This document shows positions 8,519 through 16,075 of a stretch of 44,846 nucleotides of DNA, in pieces (positions within the stretch are counted from its first letter, which is position 1; each line of letters opens with the position of its first letter). Location: positions 1 to 44,846 of the forward strand of contig JBJDYT010000081.1 in assembly GCA_051867635.1 (NCBI GenBank). Direction: 5' to 3'. The translations under genes and the position numbers were made by a program. The notes under the pieces are model-generated. The model made no database searches, was not told the origin of the DNA, and worked only from the letters and a program-made list of their open reading frames with translations. This DNA is from RGIG5472 sp051867635. Lineage in GTDB: Bacteria > Bacillota > Clostridia > Oscillospirales > Oscillospiraceae.

Positions 8519-8557
8519 AAAGCGCCGCAGGTTTCGTACTTGCGGCGCTTCTCTTTT
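8519..8557 (+). terminator. Terminator of the ferredoxin gene
   Basis: AAGCGCCGCA and TGCGGCGCTT form a perfect 10-bp stem, followed by TCTC and a run of seven T. Confidence 0.93.
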
Positions 8558-8598
8558 TTTAGTAGAATAGGGTGACACAAGCGGGAAGGAGGCGCGGC

Positions 8599-9330
8599 AT
8601 GGAGCATCGGGAAGTCCTCTGCGGCGGGCGGTTTTGGCTGTATTACGACGACGCGCTCTTCAAGCCCGGCACCGACTCCTTCCTGCTGGGCGCCTTCGCC
8701 CGGCCGAAAAAGGGCGACCGGGTCTGCGACCTGGGGGCGGGGACGGGCCTGCTGGGCCTGCTCCTGTTCGCGCGGGAGCCGGCGCTCACGCTGTCCTGCG
8801 TGGAGCTGCAGCCCCGGGCCCTGGCCCTGGCGGAAAAGAGCTTTGCGGAGAGCGGCCTTTCTGACCGCTGCCGCTTCTACCCCGGCGACCTCCGCCGCCG
8901 GGAGGCGCTGCCTCCGGCGGGCAGCATGGACTATGTGGTGTGCAATCCGCCCTACTATCCCCAGGACGCGGGGCTCGCCGCCCGGGAGGAAGCCCTTCGC
9001 GCCGCCCGGACGGAGGAGGGCTGCTCGCTGGACGATGTGGCGGAGGCGGCGAAATACCTGCTGCGCTGGGGCGGGCGCTTCGCCCTGGTCCACCGTGCGG
9101 AGCGCCTCACGGACGTGCTCACGGTCCTCCGCGCCCACGCGCTGGAGCCCAAGCGCCTGCGCATGGTGCAGCACAGCCCCGCCTCCGCCCCCTCGCTGGT
9201 GCTGGTGGAGGCGGTGCGGGGCGGCAAAAGCGGCCTTGCGGCGGAGCCGGCGCTGCTGCTGCGAAACAGCGGCGGCGGCGAGACGGCGGAGCTGCGCCGC
9301 ATCTATTTCAGAGAGGAGGCCAGGCGATGA
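8599..9330 (+). CDS. tRNA1(Val) (adenine37-N6)-methyltransferase family protein
   Basis: SAM-dependent methyltransferase of 243 residues, related to TrmN6/YfiC of E. coli and YabB of Bacillus subtilis. The SAM site is DLGAGTGLLGLLLF near residues 45-58 and the N6-adenine catalytic motif is NPPYY near 115. The family methylates A37 of a tRNA, or a similar RNA adenine; the exact target here is inferred. An ATG 27 bases earlier is in frame, but AAGGAGG lies six bases before the ATG at 8599. Its stop codon overlaps the start of rsmI (ATGA). With rsmI and abrB downstream it preserves the B. subtilis yabB-rsmI-abrB neighbourhood. Confidence 0.88.
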   Translation: MEHREVLCGGRFWLYYDDALFKPGTDSFLLGAFARPKKGDRVCDLGAGTGLLGLLLFAREPALTLSCVELQPRALALAEKSFAESGLSDRCRFYPGDLRRREALPPAGSMDYVVCNPPYYPQDAGLAAREEALRAARTEEGCSLDDVAEAAKYLLRWGGRFALVHRAERLTDVLTVLRAHALEPKRLRMVQHSPASAPSLVLVEAVRGGKSGLAAEPALLLRNSGGGETAELRRIYFREEARR

Positions 9331-10169
9331 GCGGCATACTGTATCTGGTGGCCACCCCCATCGGCAACCTGGGGGACTTCAGCCCCCGGGCGGTGGAAAC
9401 GCTGCGGCAGGCGGATTTCGTGGCGGCGGAGGATACCCGGGTGTCCCTGAAGCTGCTGAACCATTTTGAGATCAAAAAGCCCCTGGTGAGCTATCACGAG
9501 CACAACCGCGCCTCCGCGGGGCCGGCGATATTGCAGCGGCTCCTGGCGGGCGAGAGCTGCGCCCTGGTGACGGACGCGGGCACCCCCGCCATCAGCGACC
9601 CCGGCGAGGACCTGGTGCGCCTGTGCGCGGAAAACGGCGTGGAGGTGCAGGCCATTCCCGGCTGCTGCGCCGCCGTGAGCGCTCTCGCTGTGTCGGGCCT
9701 CCCCACCGGGCGCTTCACCTTTGAGGGCTTCCTCTCCATGAACAAAAAGAGCCGGCGGGAGCATCTCGACTCCCTGAAGGGCGAGCGTCGCACCATGATC
9801 TTTCACGAAGCGCCCCACAAGCTCCCGGCCACCCTGCGGGACCTGTGCGACGCCTTCGGCGGGGACCGCGCCATTTCCCTCTCCCGGGAGCTGACGAAGC
9901 TCCACGAGGAGACGGTCCGCACCACTCTCGCGGAGGCCGCCGCCTATTATGAGGCCCACAGCCCCCGGGGAGAGTATGTCCTGGTGGTGGCGGGCGCGCC
10001 GGCGGCGGAAGCGGCGGAGGACGCCCTGACCATGGACGACGCCGTGAAGCGGGTGCGGGCGCTGCGCGCCCAGGGACTGCGCATGAAGGACGCGGTGAAG
10101 CAGGCGGCGGAGGAGACGGGCTTTTCCCGCAACGAGCTCTACAGCGCGGCGCTGGCGGAGGAGGAATAG
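9327..10169 (+). CDS. rsmI: 16S rRNA (cytidine1402-2'-O)-methyltransferase
   Basis: RsmI, 280 residues, methylates the 2'-hydroxyl of C1402 in the decoding centre of 16S rRNA using SAM. It belongs to the tetrapyrrole-methylase fold: N-terminal LYLVATPIGNLGDFSPRA, then AEDTRVSLKLLNHF, VTDAGTPAISDPGEDLVRL and PGCCAAVSALAVSGLPTGRFTFEGF are diagnostic. The C-terminal helical domain (MDDAVKRVRALRAQGLRMKDAVKQAAEETG) is present. Translation is coupled to the upstream methyltransferase by a 4-base ATGA overlap, and GAGAGGAGG precedes the start. It ends at a bidirectional terminator shared with abrB. Confidence 0.96.
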   Translation: MSGILYLVATPIGNLGDFSPRAVETLRQADFVAAEDTRVSLKLLNHFEIKKPLVSYHEHNRASAGPAILQRLLAGESCALVTDAGTPAISDPGEDLVRLCAENGVEVQAIPGCCAAVSALAVSGLPTGRFTFEGFLSMNKKSRREHLDSLKGERRTMIFHEAPHKLPATLRDLCDAFGGDRAISLSRELTKLHEETVRTTLAEAAAYYEAHSPRGEYVLVVAGAPAAEAAEDALTMDDAVKRVRALRAQGLRMKDAVKQAAEETGFSRNELYSAALAEEE

Positions 10170-10213
10170 CCCTTTCCGGCCCTTTTTATGCACAAAAAAC
10201 TGAATTATTCATA

Positions 10214-10245
10214 GAAAAAGAGGAGTCTTTCGACTCCTCTTTTTT
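10214..10245. terminator. Bidirectional terminator between rsmI and abrB
   Basis: AAAAGAGGAGTC and GACTCCTCTTTT form a 12-bp stem with a TTTC loop. A and T tails on both sides let it serve the convergent genes. Confidence 0.92.
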
Positions 10246-10246
10246 G

Positions 10247-10489
10247 TCATCCTTTTCTGATCTCCGCGAGGCAGCGTTTACATACGTTCTTCCCCTTGAA
10301 GTCGGTCACGTCCCGGACGCTGTCGCAGAACACGCAGGCGGGGCGGTACTTTTTCAGAATGACTGCAGACCCCTCCACATAGATTTCCAACGGGTCCCGC
10401 TCCGCGATGTCCAGCGTCCTCCTCAGTTCAATGGGCAACACGATGCGTCCCAGTTCGTCCACCTTTCTCACAATACCAGTTGATTTCAT
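10247..10489 (-). CDS. abrB: AbrB/SpoVT-type transition-state regulator with a C-terminal zinc-ribbon-like tail
   Basis: An 80-residue DNA-binding protein. The first 45 residues (MKSTGIVRKVDELGRIVLPIELRRTLDI) are nearly identical to the swapped-hairpin DNA-binding domain of B. subtilis AbrB. The C-terminal half differs from classical AbrB: it has CVFC at about 52-55 and CKRC near 71-74, the spacing of a small zinc ribbon, in place of the helical tetramerisation region. That could change oligomer state or add redox/metal sensing; this is inference. The promoter is near-consensus and the downstream terminator is shared with rsmI. Expected role: repressor of stationary-phase genes. Confidence 0.93.
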   Translation of the reverse strand: MKSTGIVRKVDELGRIVLPIELRRTLDIAERDPLEIYVEGSAVILKKYRPACVFCDSVRDVTDFKGKNVCKRCLAEIRKG

Positions 10490-10524
10490 ATCGATATCCT
10501 CGTTCTTTTCTTTAGTATATTTCT

Positions 10525-10553
10525 ATCATAAGGATTCTTCCATTAAATGTCAA
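10525..10553 (-). promoter_or_regulatory. Consensus promoter of abrB
   Basis: TTGACA (10548-10553), 17-base spacer, TATGAT (10525-10530), minus strand. The leader of about 30 bases is AT-rich. Confidence 0.88.
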
Positions 10554-10609
10554 GCTTTATAAACGAATTTCATATTTTATTCAAAATTTTAGTCAGAGGG
10601 GGTCAAACG

Positions 10610-11188
10610 ATGGTGATGGGACGGGTCTTTGCCGCCATGGTGGCGGCCTCCGTTCTCTGTGGCGCGGCCACCGGGCGCATGGCGGAGGTCTCCGCCGCCG
10701 CGCTGGAGGGCGCGGCGAATGCCTTCGCGCTGGTGCTGCAGATGGGCGGGGCGCTGTGCCTCTGGAGCGGGGTGATGGAGCTGATGCGCCGCACAGGGGC
10801 GGCCCGAAGGCTGGCCCGGGCGCTGCGGCCGGTGCTGCGGCGGCTGCTGCCCCGCGCCGCCGGGGACGGCGAGACGCTCGCCGCCCTCTCCGCCAATATG
10901 TCCGCGAACCTGCTGGGCCTTGGCAACGCGGCCACGCCGCCGGGGCTGGAGGCGGTGCGGCGCATGGCCCGGCACACCGGCGGCCGGGCGGACCGGGAGC
11001 TGTGCCGGCTGGTAGTGCTGAACTCCTGCTCCATCCAGCTCATTCCGGCCACGGCCGCGGCGCTCCGCGCCGCCTGCGGCGCCGCGGCCCCCTTCGACAT
11101 CCTGGGAGCGGTCTGGCTCGCCTCCGCCGTCTCGGTGGCGGCGGGCCTGGCCGCGGCGTGGGTCATGGAGCGGCTATGGCGGGACTGA
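10610..11188 (+). CDS. spmA: Spore maturation protein A
   Basis: SpmA, 192 residues, an integral membrane protein of the nucleoside-recognition (Gate) fold. In B. subtilis it is needed with SpmB for spore-core dehydration and heat resistance. Seen here: hydrophobic segments near the N-terminus, then MSANLLGLGNAATPPGLEAVRRM, which is the family's most conserved block, and LNSCSIQLIPATAAALRAA. AGAGGGGGT precedes the ATG at 10610; an in-frame upstream ATG lacks a ribosome site. It overlaps spmB by 13 bases. The family is usually under sporulation sigma-E; TCATATTT at about 10570 resembles a sigma-E -35 box, but no good -10 follows. Confidence 0.94.
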   Translation: MVMGRVFAAMVAASVLCGAATGRMAEVSAAALEGAANAFALVLQMGGALCLWSGVMELMRRTGAARRLARALRPVLRRLLPRAAGDGETLAALSANMSANLLGLGNAATPPGLEAVRRMARHTGGRADRELCRLVVLNSCSIQLIPATAAALRAACGAAAPFDILGAVWLASAVSVAAGLAAAWVMERLWRD

Positions 11189-11703
11189 CGGCGGTCTCCG
11201 ACTGGCTCATCCCCCTGCTGCTGGCGGCGCTGGCCCTGCTGGCGCTGGGGCGCGGCTCCGACCCCTACGACGCCCTGGTGGCCGGCGCGGCGGAGGGGCT
11301 GCAGACCCTGCCCCGCATCCTGCCCTCCCTCATCGCGCTGCTGACGGCAGCCTCCATGCTCCGCGCCAGCGGGGCCTTCGAGCTGCTGGCGGGACTGCTC
11401 TCGCCGCTGCTTGGCCGTCTCGGCATCCCAGCGGACCTGCTGCCGCTGATGCTGCTGCGGCCCGTCAGCGGCAGCGGCAGCCTGGCTCTGGCGGGAGAGC
11501 TGATGGCGCGGTACGGGGCGGACAGCGACGTGGGCCGCATGGCGGCGGTGCTGCTGGGCAGCTCCGAGACCACCTTTTACACCGTGGCGGTCTACTTCGG
11601 GGCGGCGGGGATCAAAAAGACCCGCTACGCCGTGCCGGCGGCTTTGGTGGGGGACCTGGCGGCGGCCCTGGCGGCGGTGTGGACGGTGCGTCTGCTGTTT
11701 TAG
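11176..11703 (+). CDS. spmB: Spore maturation protein B
   Basis: SpmB, 175 residues, the partner of SpmA in spore-core dehydration. Membrane protein with the Gate fold: LPSLIALLTAASMLRASGAFELL, LLRPVSGSGSLALAGELM and LLGSSETTFYTVAVYFGAAGIKKTRYA are characteristic. The start ATG at 11176 lies within the last codons of spmA, with GGAG eight bases before it, so the pair is translationally coupled. The reading frame is open for about 400 bases further upstream, but only as a shadow of spmA. No clear terminator follows; the next gene starts 97 bases on. Confidence 0.94.
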   Translation: MAGLTAVSDWLIPLLLAALALLALGRGSDPYDALVAGAAEGLQTLPRILPSLIALLTAASMLRASGAFELLAGLLSPLLGRLGIPADLLPLMLLRPVSGSGSLALAGELMARYGADSDVGRMAAVLLGSSETTFYTVAVYFGAAGIKKTRYAVPAALVGDLAAALAAVWTVRLLF

Positions 11704-11763
11704 GGCGGGGCGTTGCACAAAAACGTGCCGCGCAGGGCGCGCCGGGAGGGTTCTTACAAAAAG

Positions 11764-11783
11764 GGCGCGGCCGGAGCCGCGCC
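11764..11783 (+). promoter_or_regulatory. GC-rich hairpin just before the ribosome site of the 11800 gene
   Basis: GGCGCGGC and GCCGCGCC form a perfect 8-bp stem with a CGGA loop. It ends 16 bases before the start codon. No T run follows. Confidence 0.55.
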
Positions 11784-11799
11784 GTGAAAGGAGAACACT

Positions 11800-12456
11800 A
11801 TGCCCACCCAAGCCACCAACACCACCCCCAACTACCACCTGAGCCAGTGGGAGGAGAATGACCGCATCCTGCGCCAGGACTTCAACGCCGATTTCGCCGC
11901 CATCGACTCGGCGCTGGCGGCCAAGGCCGGCGCCGCGGAGCTGACGGCGCTGCAGGAGAAGCTCTCCCTCACGCGCCTGTTCGACGCCACCCTGGAGGCC
12001 GACGCCTCCTCCGTCGTCATGGACCTCTCAGGCGTAGACATGAGCCGCTGCACCAAGCTGGAGCTGCATATCAGCAACGTCGTAAACACCCTCACCAACG
12101 GCACCCTGGGACTGCGGATCAACGGGCAGGAAAGCGACACGAGCTACACCTACGGCACCACCGACGTCTATTCCCGCTCCTACATCGAGGTGGCGGAAAC
12201 CAGCACCTACCGGGAACTCTGGGCGGTGGTGCAGCTCGGCTCCGCCGGCTCGAAGCTGTGGAGCATCGCCTCTCTGCGCGGCACGATCGAAGCCGGTAGC
12301 CAGTACAGCACCGCCACCTTCGCCGCCAACAGTACCAGCACGCTGGGCATCTGGCAGGGCGGCGACCTGCCGGATGTGGAGACGCTGACGCTGTTCTGTA
12401 GCTACGGCAGCATCTGCGCCGGGATGCGCGTCACGCTGTACGGCTACTTTGCCTGA
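11800..12456 (+). CDS. Orphan phage-tail/tail-fibre-like protein of unknown function
   Basis: A 218-residue protein without signal peptide or membrane segment. The N-terminus (NYHLSQWEENDRILRQDFNADFAAIDSAL) is a motif seen at the start of tail-fibre-type proteins of Firmicutes phages and prophage remnants. A short coiled segment follows (AAKAGAAELTALQEKLSL), and the rest is a Thr/Ser/Gly-rich beta-type domain (residues about 60-218) that looks like a carbohydrate-binding or jelly-roll region. No other phage gene is nearby, so it is an orphan: a domesticated module or a small cargo remnant. AAAGGAG lies six bases before the ATG, a GC hairpin precedes that, and two hairpins follow the gene. The family assignment is from pattern recognition only. 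Confidence 0.8.
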   Translation: MPTQATNTTPNYHLSQWEENDRILRQDFNADFAAIDSALAAKAGAAELTALQEKLSLTRLFDATLEADASSVVMDLSGVDMSRCTKLELHISNVVNTLTNGTLGLRINGQESDTSYTYGTTDVYSRSYIEVAETSTYRELWAVVQLGSAGSKLWSIASLRGTIEAGSQYSTATFAANSTSTLGIWQGGDLPDVETLTLFCSYGSICAGMRVTLYGYFA

Positions 12457-12485
12457 GGAAGGCCCGCGGCCGGGCCTTCCCCCCA

Positions 12486-12520
12486 AACGGCGCGGCCCTT
12501 GGGCCGCGCCGTTTTCCTCT
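12486..12520 (+). terminator. Terminator of the 11800-12456 gene
   Basis: AACGGCGCGGCCC and GGGCCGCGCCGTT form a perfect stem with a two-base loop, followed by TTTTCCTCTTTT. Confidence 0.88.
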
Positions 12521-12547
12521 TTTCTCCCCGCCGTGCGAAAGAGCGCC

Positions 12548-12597
12548 GGGGGAGGCGTCTCCCTGCGGAGCGCCTCCCCCGGCCGTTTCTTTTTCAG
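12548..12597. terminator. Second hairpin between convergent genes
   Basis: CCGGGGGAGGCG and CGCCTCCCCCGG form a 12-bp stem with a 13-base loop; on the plus strand CCG and TTTCTTTTTC follow. In the minus direction it lies just after the SLH gene but has only a weak T tract, so it may serve both sides. Confidence 0.65.
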
Positions 12598-12610
12598 CGC
12601 CTGCGCCGGC

Positions 12611-15136
12611 TCAGCCGGCGGTGTGGACATAGATCTGACGGAGGGCGGTGATGGCGCCGTCCGCCGTGTCACAGCAGAAATCGACAATGGCGCCGTTCAC
12701 CAGGTCGGCGAAGGAGCCGGCGGTAATGAAGCCCCCGGCCTCGTGGATCACGTAGACCTGAACGCCGTCCAGATCAAAGACGCTGTCCCCCAGGGTCTTG
12801 AACCGGATCTTTCCATCCCCCGCGCAGTCGGCATAGTTGATGGCCGCGCCCCCATAGTAGGCGTGCGCCTTCCCGGCGGAGGCGGGAGCGAGCTGTTCCA
12901 CCATGCGGGCGACCAGCCGGCCTTCCGTCTGCGAGAGCAGCAGCTCGTACATGCCCGTGCTGGTGATGGCGCTCCTGCTGGCGGCGGGGACATAGACAGT
13001 CCTGGCCACGCCGTCCACATAGACGTCGAACACGCTGTACTTGACGCCGTCGCTGCCCTGGAGGTAGCCGCTGCCCTCGGTGTTGAGGATGTAGCCCAGC
13101 ACCTGGGAGCCGTCGTAGACGGCGCCGGTGATAAGGACCACGGCGGCGTTGGTGCTGCCCTCGGCGTAGATCACCTGCGCCGCGGCGGCGGCCAGCGCGG
13201 GCAGCTCGGTATAGCCGGTGTAGGCCCGGTAGCCGCCCTCCGTGTCGCGGACCAGGAACTGCGTCTTAGCGGTCAGCTCCACCGTCCGCGTACCGTCGGT
13301 CAGCTTGCCGCTGCGGGAGCTGTGGGTGACGGAGAAGCCCGAGGCAGCGCCCAGCTTCGCGTTGCAGATGACCTGCCGCAGGCTCCAGCCGCTGCTGTCC
13401 GCGCTGCAGGCATACAGCTGGTAACAAAGCGCTCTCCGGTTTTCCACCTTGTTTTCCTTGATGGGGGCGTTGTCGCCCCGCTCGAGACTCGTCACGCTGC
13501 TGCCGTTCCAGACCGTCACGTTGACGCCCCGCTGCATGACGCCGTCCATGGAGACCACGTCGGCGCCGACGGACACGTCGCCCGCCGTGCAGTCGCTCCA
13601 GATCTCCTCCACCACTACGTAACCGCCGGCCGCCGCGGCCCCGGTCATGCCGATGACGTTGCCGTAGGCGTCATAGAAGAAGGTCCGGTCGGAGCCCACG
13701 CCGGCCGCGCTCTTGGAGGTCCCGCAGCCGGTGACGAAGCCGAAGGCGTCCTTCCTGGCCGTGCCGCCCACATAGGTGCTGCCAGCATTGGGATAGGCCG
13801 CCTCGGTGAAGCCCGTCAGCTTGCCCGCCGCGCCGGAGACCGGCTGGTGGTCCACGATGCAGGCGGCGTCCGCCTTGGTGCTGTCCACGGTCACCAGGAG
13901 ATAGTCCCCGGCGGCATAGGCGGAGGAGGCGAGAACGGCCCGCTTCTCCCCTGCGTCCGCGGAAGCGGCCAGCTGGCGGGCGGTGCGGCCGAAGCCGCTC
14001 AGGTCGCGGTAGGCCACGGTGACGCTGGCGGAGCCGCCGGCGGCGGCGTCCACCCGGGCCAGGTAGGAGGCTACCTCGGTGACGACATAGCTGCCGTCGG
14101 CCTGCCGGTAGACCCGGGTCAGCACGCCCTGTCCGCCGAAGAAGCTGTCGCCGCAGGCGCTGTGGCTCGCCTTGTGCTGGAGGACGATGTCCGTGCCGTC
14201 CTCCCGGGCGTTGTAAAAGACCTTGTCCACGGTGCGGGTGTCAGAGGAGCCCACGGCCACGCCCAGCTCCGTCAGCAGCCTGCACTCGTCCACCGCCTCG
14301 GTATAGGTCAAAACGGCCTCGTCCGGGTAGACCTCGGACCAGCCGCCGGCGGCGTAGGTCCACCGATGGCCGGGGTTGCCCCAGACGTCGGCGGCATCCT
14401 CCCGCACCAGGCCGTAAAGCCCGCCCAGGGTGGAGACAGACTCGAAGGCCTTGTCCCCCACGAGGACCGAGCCGTCCACCTCCACCCGGCGGTCGTTCCA
14501 ATAGTACCCGCCGCCGACGGCAGCGTCGCTGTATACCACGACCCTGGCCTGCAGCGCGCCGAAGGCCATGCGGGCCGCGGTCTCACGGTCGCAGGCGGCG
14601 GCGGTCTCGCTGCCGTCGAACACGCCGTTCCTCTCGGCCAGGCTGCGGACGCTGTTTCGCCAGCCGCTGCCGGTAAAGCCCTCCCGCTGGGAGCTGTAGC
14701 CCAGCGCGGTCAGCAGCATCTTACCGAAGGCGTACTGGGTCAGCGTGCCGTAAGGGCGGAAGCTGCCGTCTGCATAGCCGTCCACGATGCCGCGGGCGGC
14801 GCACCACTCCACGTAGGAGGCCAGGCCCACGCTCTCGTCCACGTCCGGGAAGACGGTGTAGTCGGCCCGCAGGCTGTCCGCCGCGGTCTGGCCCAGTACA
14901 AGATATGCGATGATCTTTGCGCCCGCGCCGCGGGTCAGCGTGGCCCGGGGCCGGTAGGAATAGCTTCCGTCGGCGTTCTCATAGCCGTTCAGAATGCCGA
15001 TCCCGCTGAGGACACTTACCGCTTCTCCGCTTGTGATCTGCGCATCGTCGGCAAAGCCGGTCTTTGCGCCGGCCCCCGCCGTGGCCAGAGACAGGACCGC
15101 CAGCAGGGCCAGTGTCAATGCAAGGATTCTTTTCAT
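12611..15136 (-). CDS. S-layer homology (SLH) domain-containing exported protein
   Basis: An 841-residue exported cell-surface protein. The signal peptide is MKRILALTLALLAVLSLATAGAGA, with cleavage near residue 24. SLH motifs follow: about 25-75 (ILNGYENADGSYSYRPRATLTRGAGAKII), 85-140 (FPDVDES, GIVDGYADGSFRPYGTLTQYAFGKML) and a weaker third at about 145-195. SLH domains bind pyruvylated secondary cell-wall polymer. The remaining 640 residues are beta-rich, Gly/Ser/Thr/Val-rich and unrecognised. The frame is open for another 330 bases upstream, but the ATG at 15136 starts the signal peptide and follows GGAGGAG. It has its own promoter and a long structured leader. Function beyond surface anchoring is unknown. 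Confidence 0.92.
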   Translation of the reverse strand: MKRILALTLALLAVLSLATAGAGAKTGFADDAQITSGEAVSVLSGIGILNGYENADGSYSYRPRATLTRGAGAKIIAYLVLGQTAADSLRADYTVFPDVDESVGLASYVEWCAARGIVDGYADGSFRPYGTLTQYAFGKMLLTALGYSSQREGFTGSGWRNSVRSLAERNGVFDGSETAAACDRETAARMAFGALQARVVVYSDAAVGGGYYWNDRRVEVDGSVLVGDKAFESVSTLGGLYGLVREDAADVWGNPGHRWTYAAGGWSEVYPDEAVLTYTEAVDECRLLTELGVAVGSSDTRTVDKVFYNAREDGTDIVLQHKASHSACGDSFFGGQGVLTRVYRQADGSYVVTEVASYLARVDAAAGGSASVTVAYRDLSGFGRTARQLAASADAGEKRAVLASSAYAAGDYLLVTVDSTKADAACIVDHQPVSGAAGKLTGFTEAAYPNAGSTYVGGTARKDAFGFVTGCGTSKSAAGVGSDRTFFYDAYGNVIGMTGAAAAGGYVVVEEIWSDCTAGDVSVGADVVSMDGVMQRGVNVTVWNGSSVTSLERGDNAPIKENKVENRRALCYQLYACSADSSGWSLRQVICNAKLGAASGFSVTHSSRSGKLTDGTRTVELTAKTQFLVRDTEGGYRAYTGYTELPALAAAAAQVIYAEGSTNAAVVLITGAVYDGSQVLGYILNTEGSGYLQGSDGVKYSVFDVYVDGVARTVYVPAASRSAITSTGMYELLLSQTEGRLVARMVEQLAPASAGKAHAYYGGAAINYADCAGDGKIRFKTLGDSVFDLDGVQVYVIHEAGGFITAGSFADLVNGAIVDFCCDTADGAITALRQIYVHTAG

Positions 15137-15295
15137 ATCTTTCTCCTCCTGCTTTAAATTACCGGGGTGCAGGTGCATTACGTCTGCGCCCGGTGCAAAA
15201 CAAGAGTATCCCGGCCGGCAGGCCGCGGGCGTACAGCGCCCCTGGCCCGCCGCGCCTGTACTCGCAGCAGCCTCTTCCGCTGTGTGCCTTTCCAT
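15137..15295 (-). promoter_or_regulatory. Long structured leader of the SLH gene
   Basis: About 159 bases between the predicted start of transcription and the SLH ATG. They contain an outer stem GTACAG/CTGTAC (15231-15236 with 15256-15261) extended by GC pairs, and a stem ACCGGG/CCCGGT nearer the ribosome site. It does not match any riboswitch consensus I could recall, including c-di-GMP types. Confidence 0.4.
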
Positions 15296-15301
15296 TTTTT
15301 T

Positions 15302-15330
15302 ACTATAGCATGATTCTGCCGCCGGCGCAA
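15302..15330 (-). promoter_or_regulatory. Promoter of the SLH gene
   Basis: TTGCGC (15325-15330), 17-base spacer, TATAGT (15302-15307) with an extended TGC before the -10 box, minus strand. Confidence 0.7.
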
Positions 15331-15477
15331 TCGTCTGGAAGAATTTATCACATTTACCCGGCATAAATTTCCGAAAACCAGCCCCTGCGCCGCCCGCCTC
15401 TTTTTCCGGAATTCTGGCATATACTGGCACCGCCCGGCGCTTCCGGGAATTCCCTCCGGGCAAAGCCCGGGAAGACC

Positions 15478-15506
15478 TTGCGGAGCAGCGCGAGATTTGA
15501 TATAAT
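15478..15506 (+). promoter_or_regulatory. Promoter of the 15567-15914 gene
   Basis: TTGCGG (15478-15483), 17-base spacer, perfect TATAAT (15501-15506) with an extended TGA. Confidence 0.78.
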
Positions 15507-15566
15507 CTTTACATCAAAACAGGCGGCCCCCGCGCCGCCGGACGTACGCTGCAAAGGAGGTCTGCC

Positions 15567-15914
15567 ATGGTATCGCTTTCGGAAAAAGTGAGAAACGCGC
15601 TGGTCAGCATGCTGGGCGAAGAGGATCTTGTCTCCCACAGCCACCACCAGAAGCTGGAGCGCCTGTTCCTTACGCTGCGCAACATCGCCGCCGGCGTGGC
15701 GGTGCTGCTGTTTTTGTTCTCCGTCATCGTCATCGTGCCTGTACACCGGCTGAAAGCCGTGGCCTACTTCTTCGGCGCGGCGGCGTACCTGTTTGAGATC
15801 GCCGTGCTGACGGACTGCTTCACCACCCGCGTCTCCCCCAACGAGATGTTCATGGCATACTGCTTCGGCCCCATGTACGTGCTGCTGGGCATCAGCTACC
15901 TCACCGGACACTGA
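15567..15914 (+). CDS. Small uncharacterised membrane protein
   Basis: A 115-residue protein with an amphipathic N-terminus of about 35 residues (MVSLSEKVRNALVSMLGEEDLVSHSHHQKLERLF). Three predicted membrane segments follow, at about 40-59, 64-83 and 93-112. No family is recognised and no catalytic motif is visible. CAAAGGAGG lies six bases before the ATG. It has its own promoter with perfect TATAAT and a strong terminator, so it is a monocistronic, probably well-expressed gene. It lies between the divergent SLH gene and the candidate small RNA. No function is proposed. Confidence 0.85.
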   Translation: MVSLSEKVRNALVSMLGEEDLVSHSHHQKLERLFLTLRNIAAGVAVLLFLFSVIVIVPVHRLKAVAYFFGAAAYLFEIAVLTDCFTTRVSPNEMFMAYCFGPMYVLLGISYLTGH

Positions 15915-15921
15915 AGGAAAC

Positions 15922-15959
15922 AAAAAAGGCCGGCCTGCTTTCAGCAGGCCGGCCTTTTC
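15922..15959. terminator. Strong bidirectional terminator
   Basis: AAAAGGCCGGCCTGC and GCAGGCCGGCCTTTT form a 15-bp perfect stem with a TTTCA loop. It has A and T tracts on both sides and serves the small membrane gene and the candidate minus-strand RNA. Confidence 0.92.
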
Positions 15960-15974
15960 GCGCAGTTGCACAGG

Positions 15975-16010
15975 CGGAACGGCCGGGTGGCATGCCACCC
16001 GGCCGTTCCG
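15975..16010. repeat. 36-bp perfect palindrome
   Basis: Centred between 15992 and 15993 on GCATGC; each 18-base arm is the exact complement of the other. As RNA it gives about 16 GC-rich pairs with a tiny loop. On the plus strand GCGTTTTT follows, so it may act as a second terminator for the 15567 gene. Confidence 0.85.
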
Positions 16011-16075
16011 GCGTTTTTATAGAGATGAAAGAGAGAGAAAACAATGGAAAAATGATTCCGCGTTCCTTGGTTTTT

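Larger units (their letters stand above)
15922..16070 (-). ncRNA. Candidate small RNA of about 150 nt
   Basis: A near-consensus minus-strand promoter (16076-16104) would start a transcript near 16070. It ends at the strong terminator at 15922-15959. No gene with a ribosome site lies between them. The transcript begins with an unstructured A/U-rich part, then a hairpin formed by a 36-bp perfect palindrome (15975-16010), then the terminator stem. This is the architecture of a factor-independent small RNA. It is divergent from marR. No known RNA family is recognised; existence of the transcript is inferred. Confidence 0.5.

Noticed and set aside
10560..10609. Sigma-E promoter for spmA
   Set aside because: A -35-like TCATATTT is present but no acceptable -10 at the right spacing was found, so it was not called.
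12449..15157. 902-codon open frame on the plus strand opposite the SLH gene
   Set aside because: No start with a ribosome site, and composition rich in His/Gly/Ala/Val as expected for the antisense of a high-GC3 gene. The minus strand has signal peptide and SLH motifs.
15137..15463. N-terminal extension of the SLH protein
   Set aside because: The frame is open, but a typical signal peptide with a good ribosome site starts at 15136, and the promoter lies inside the extension.
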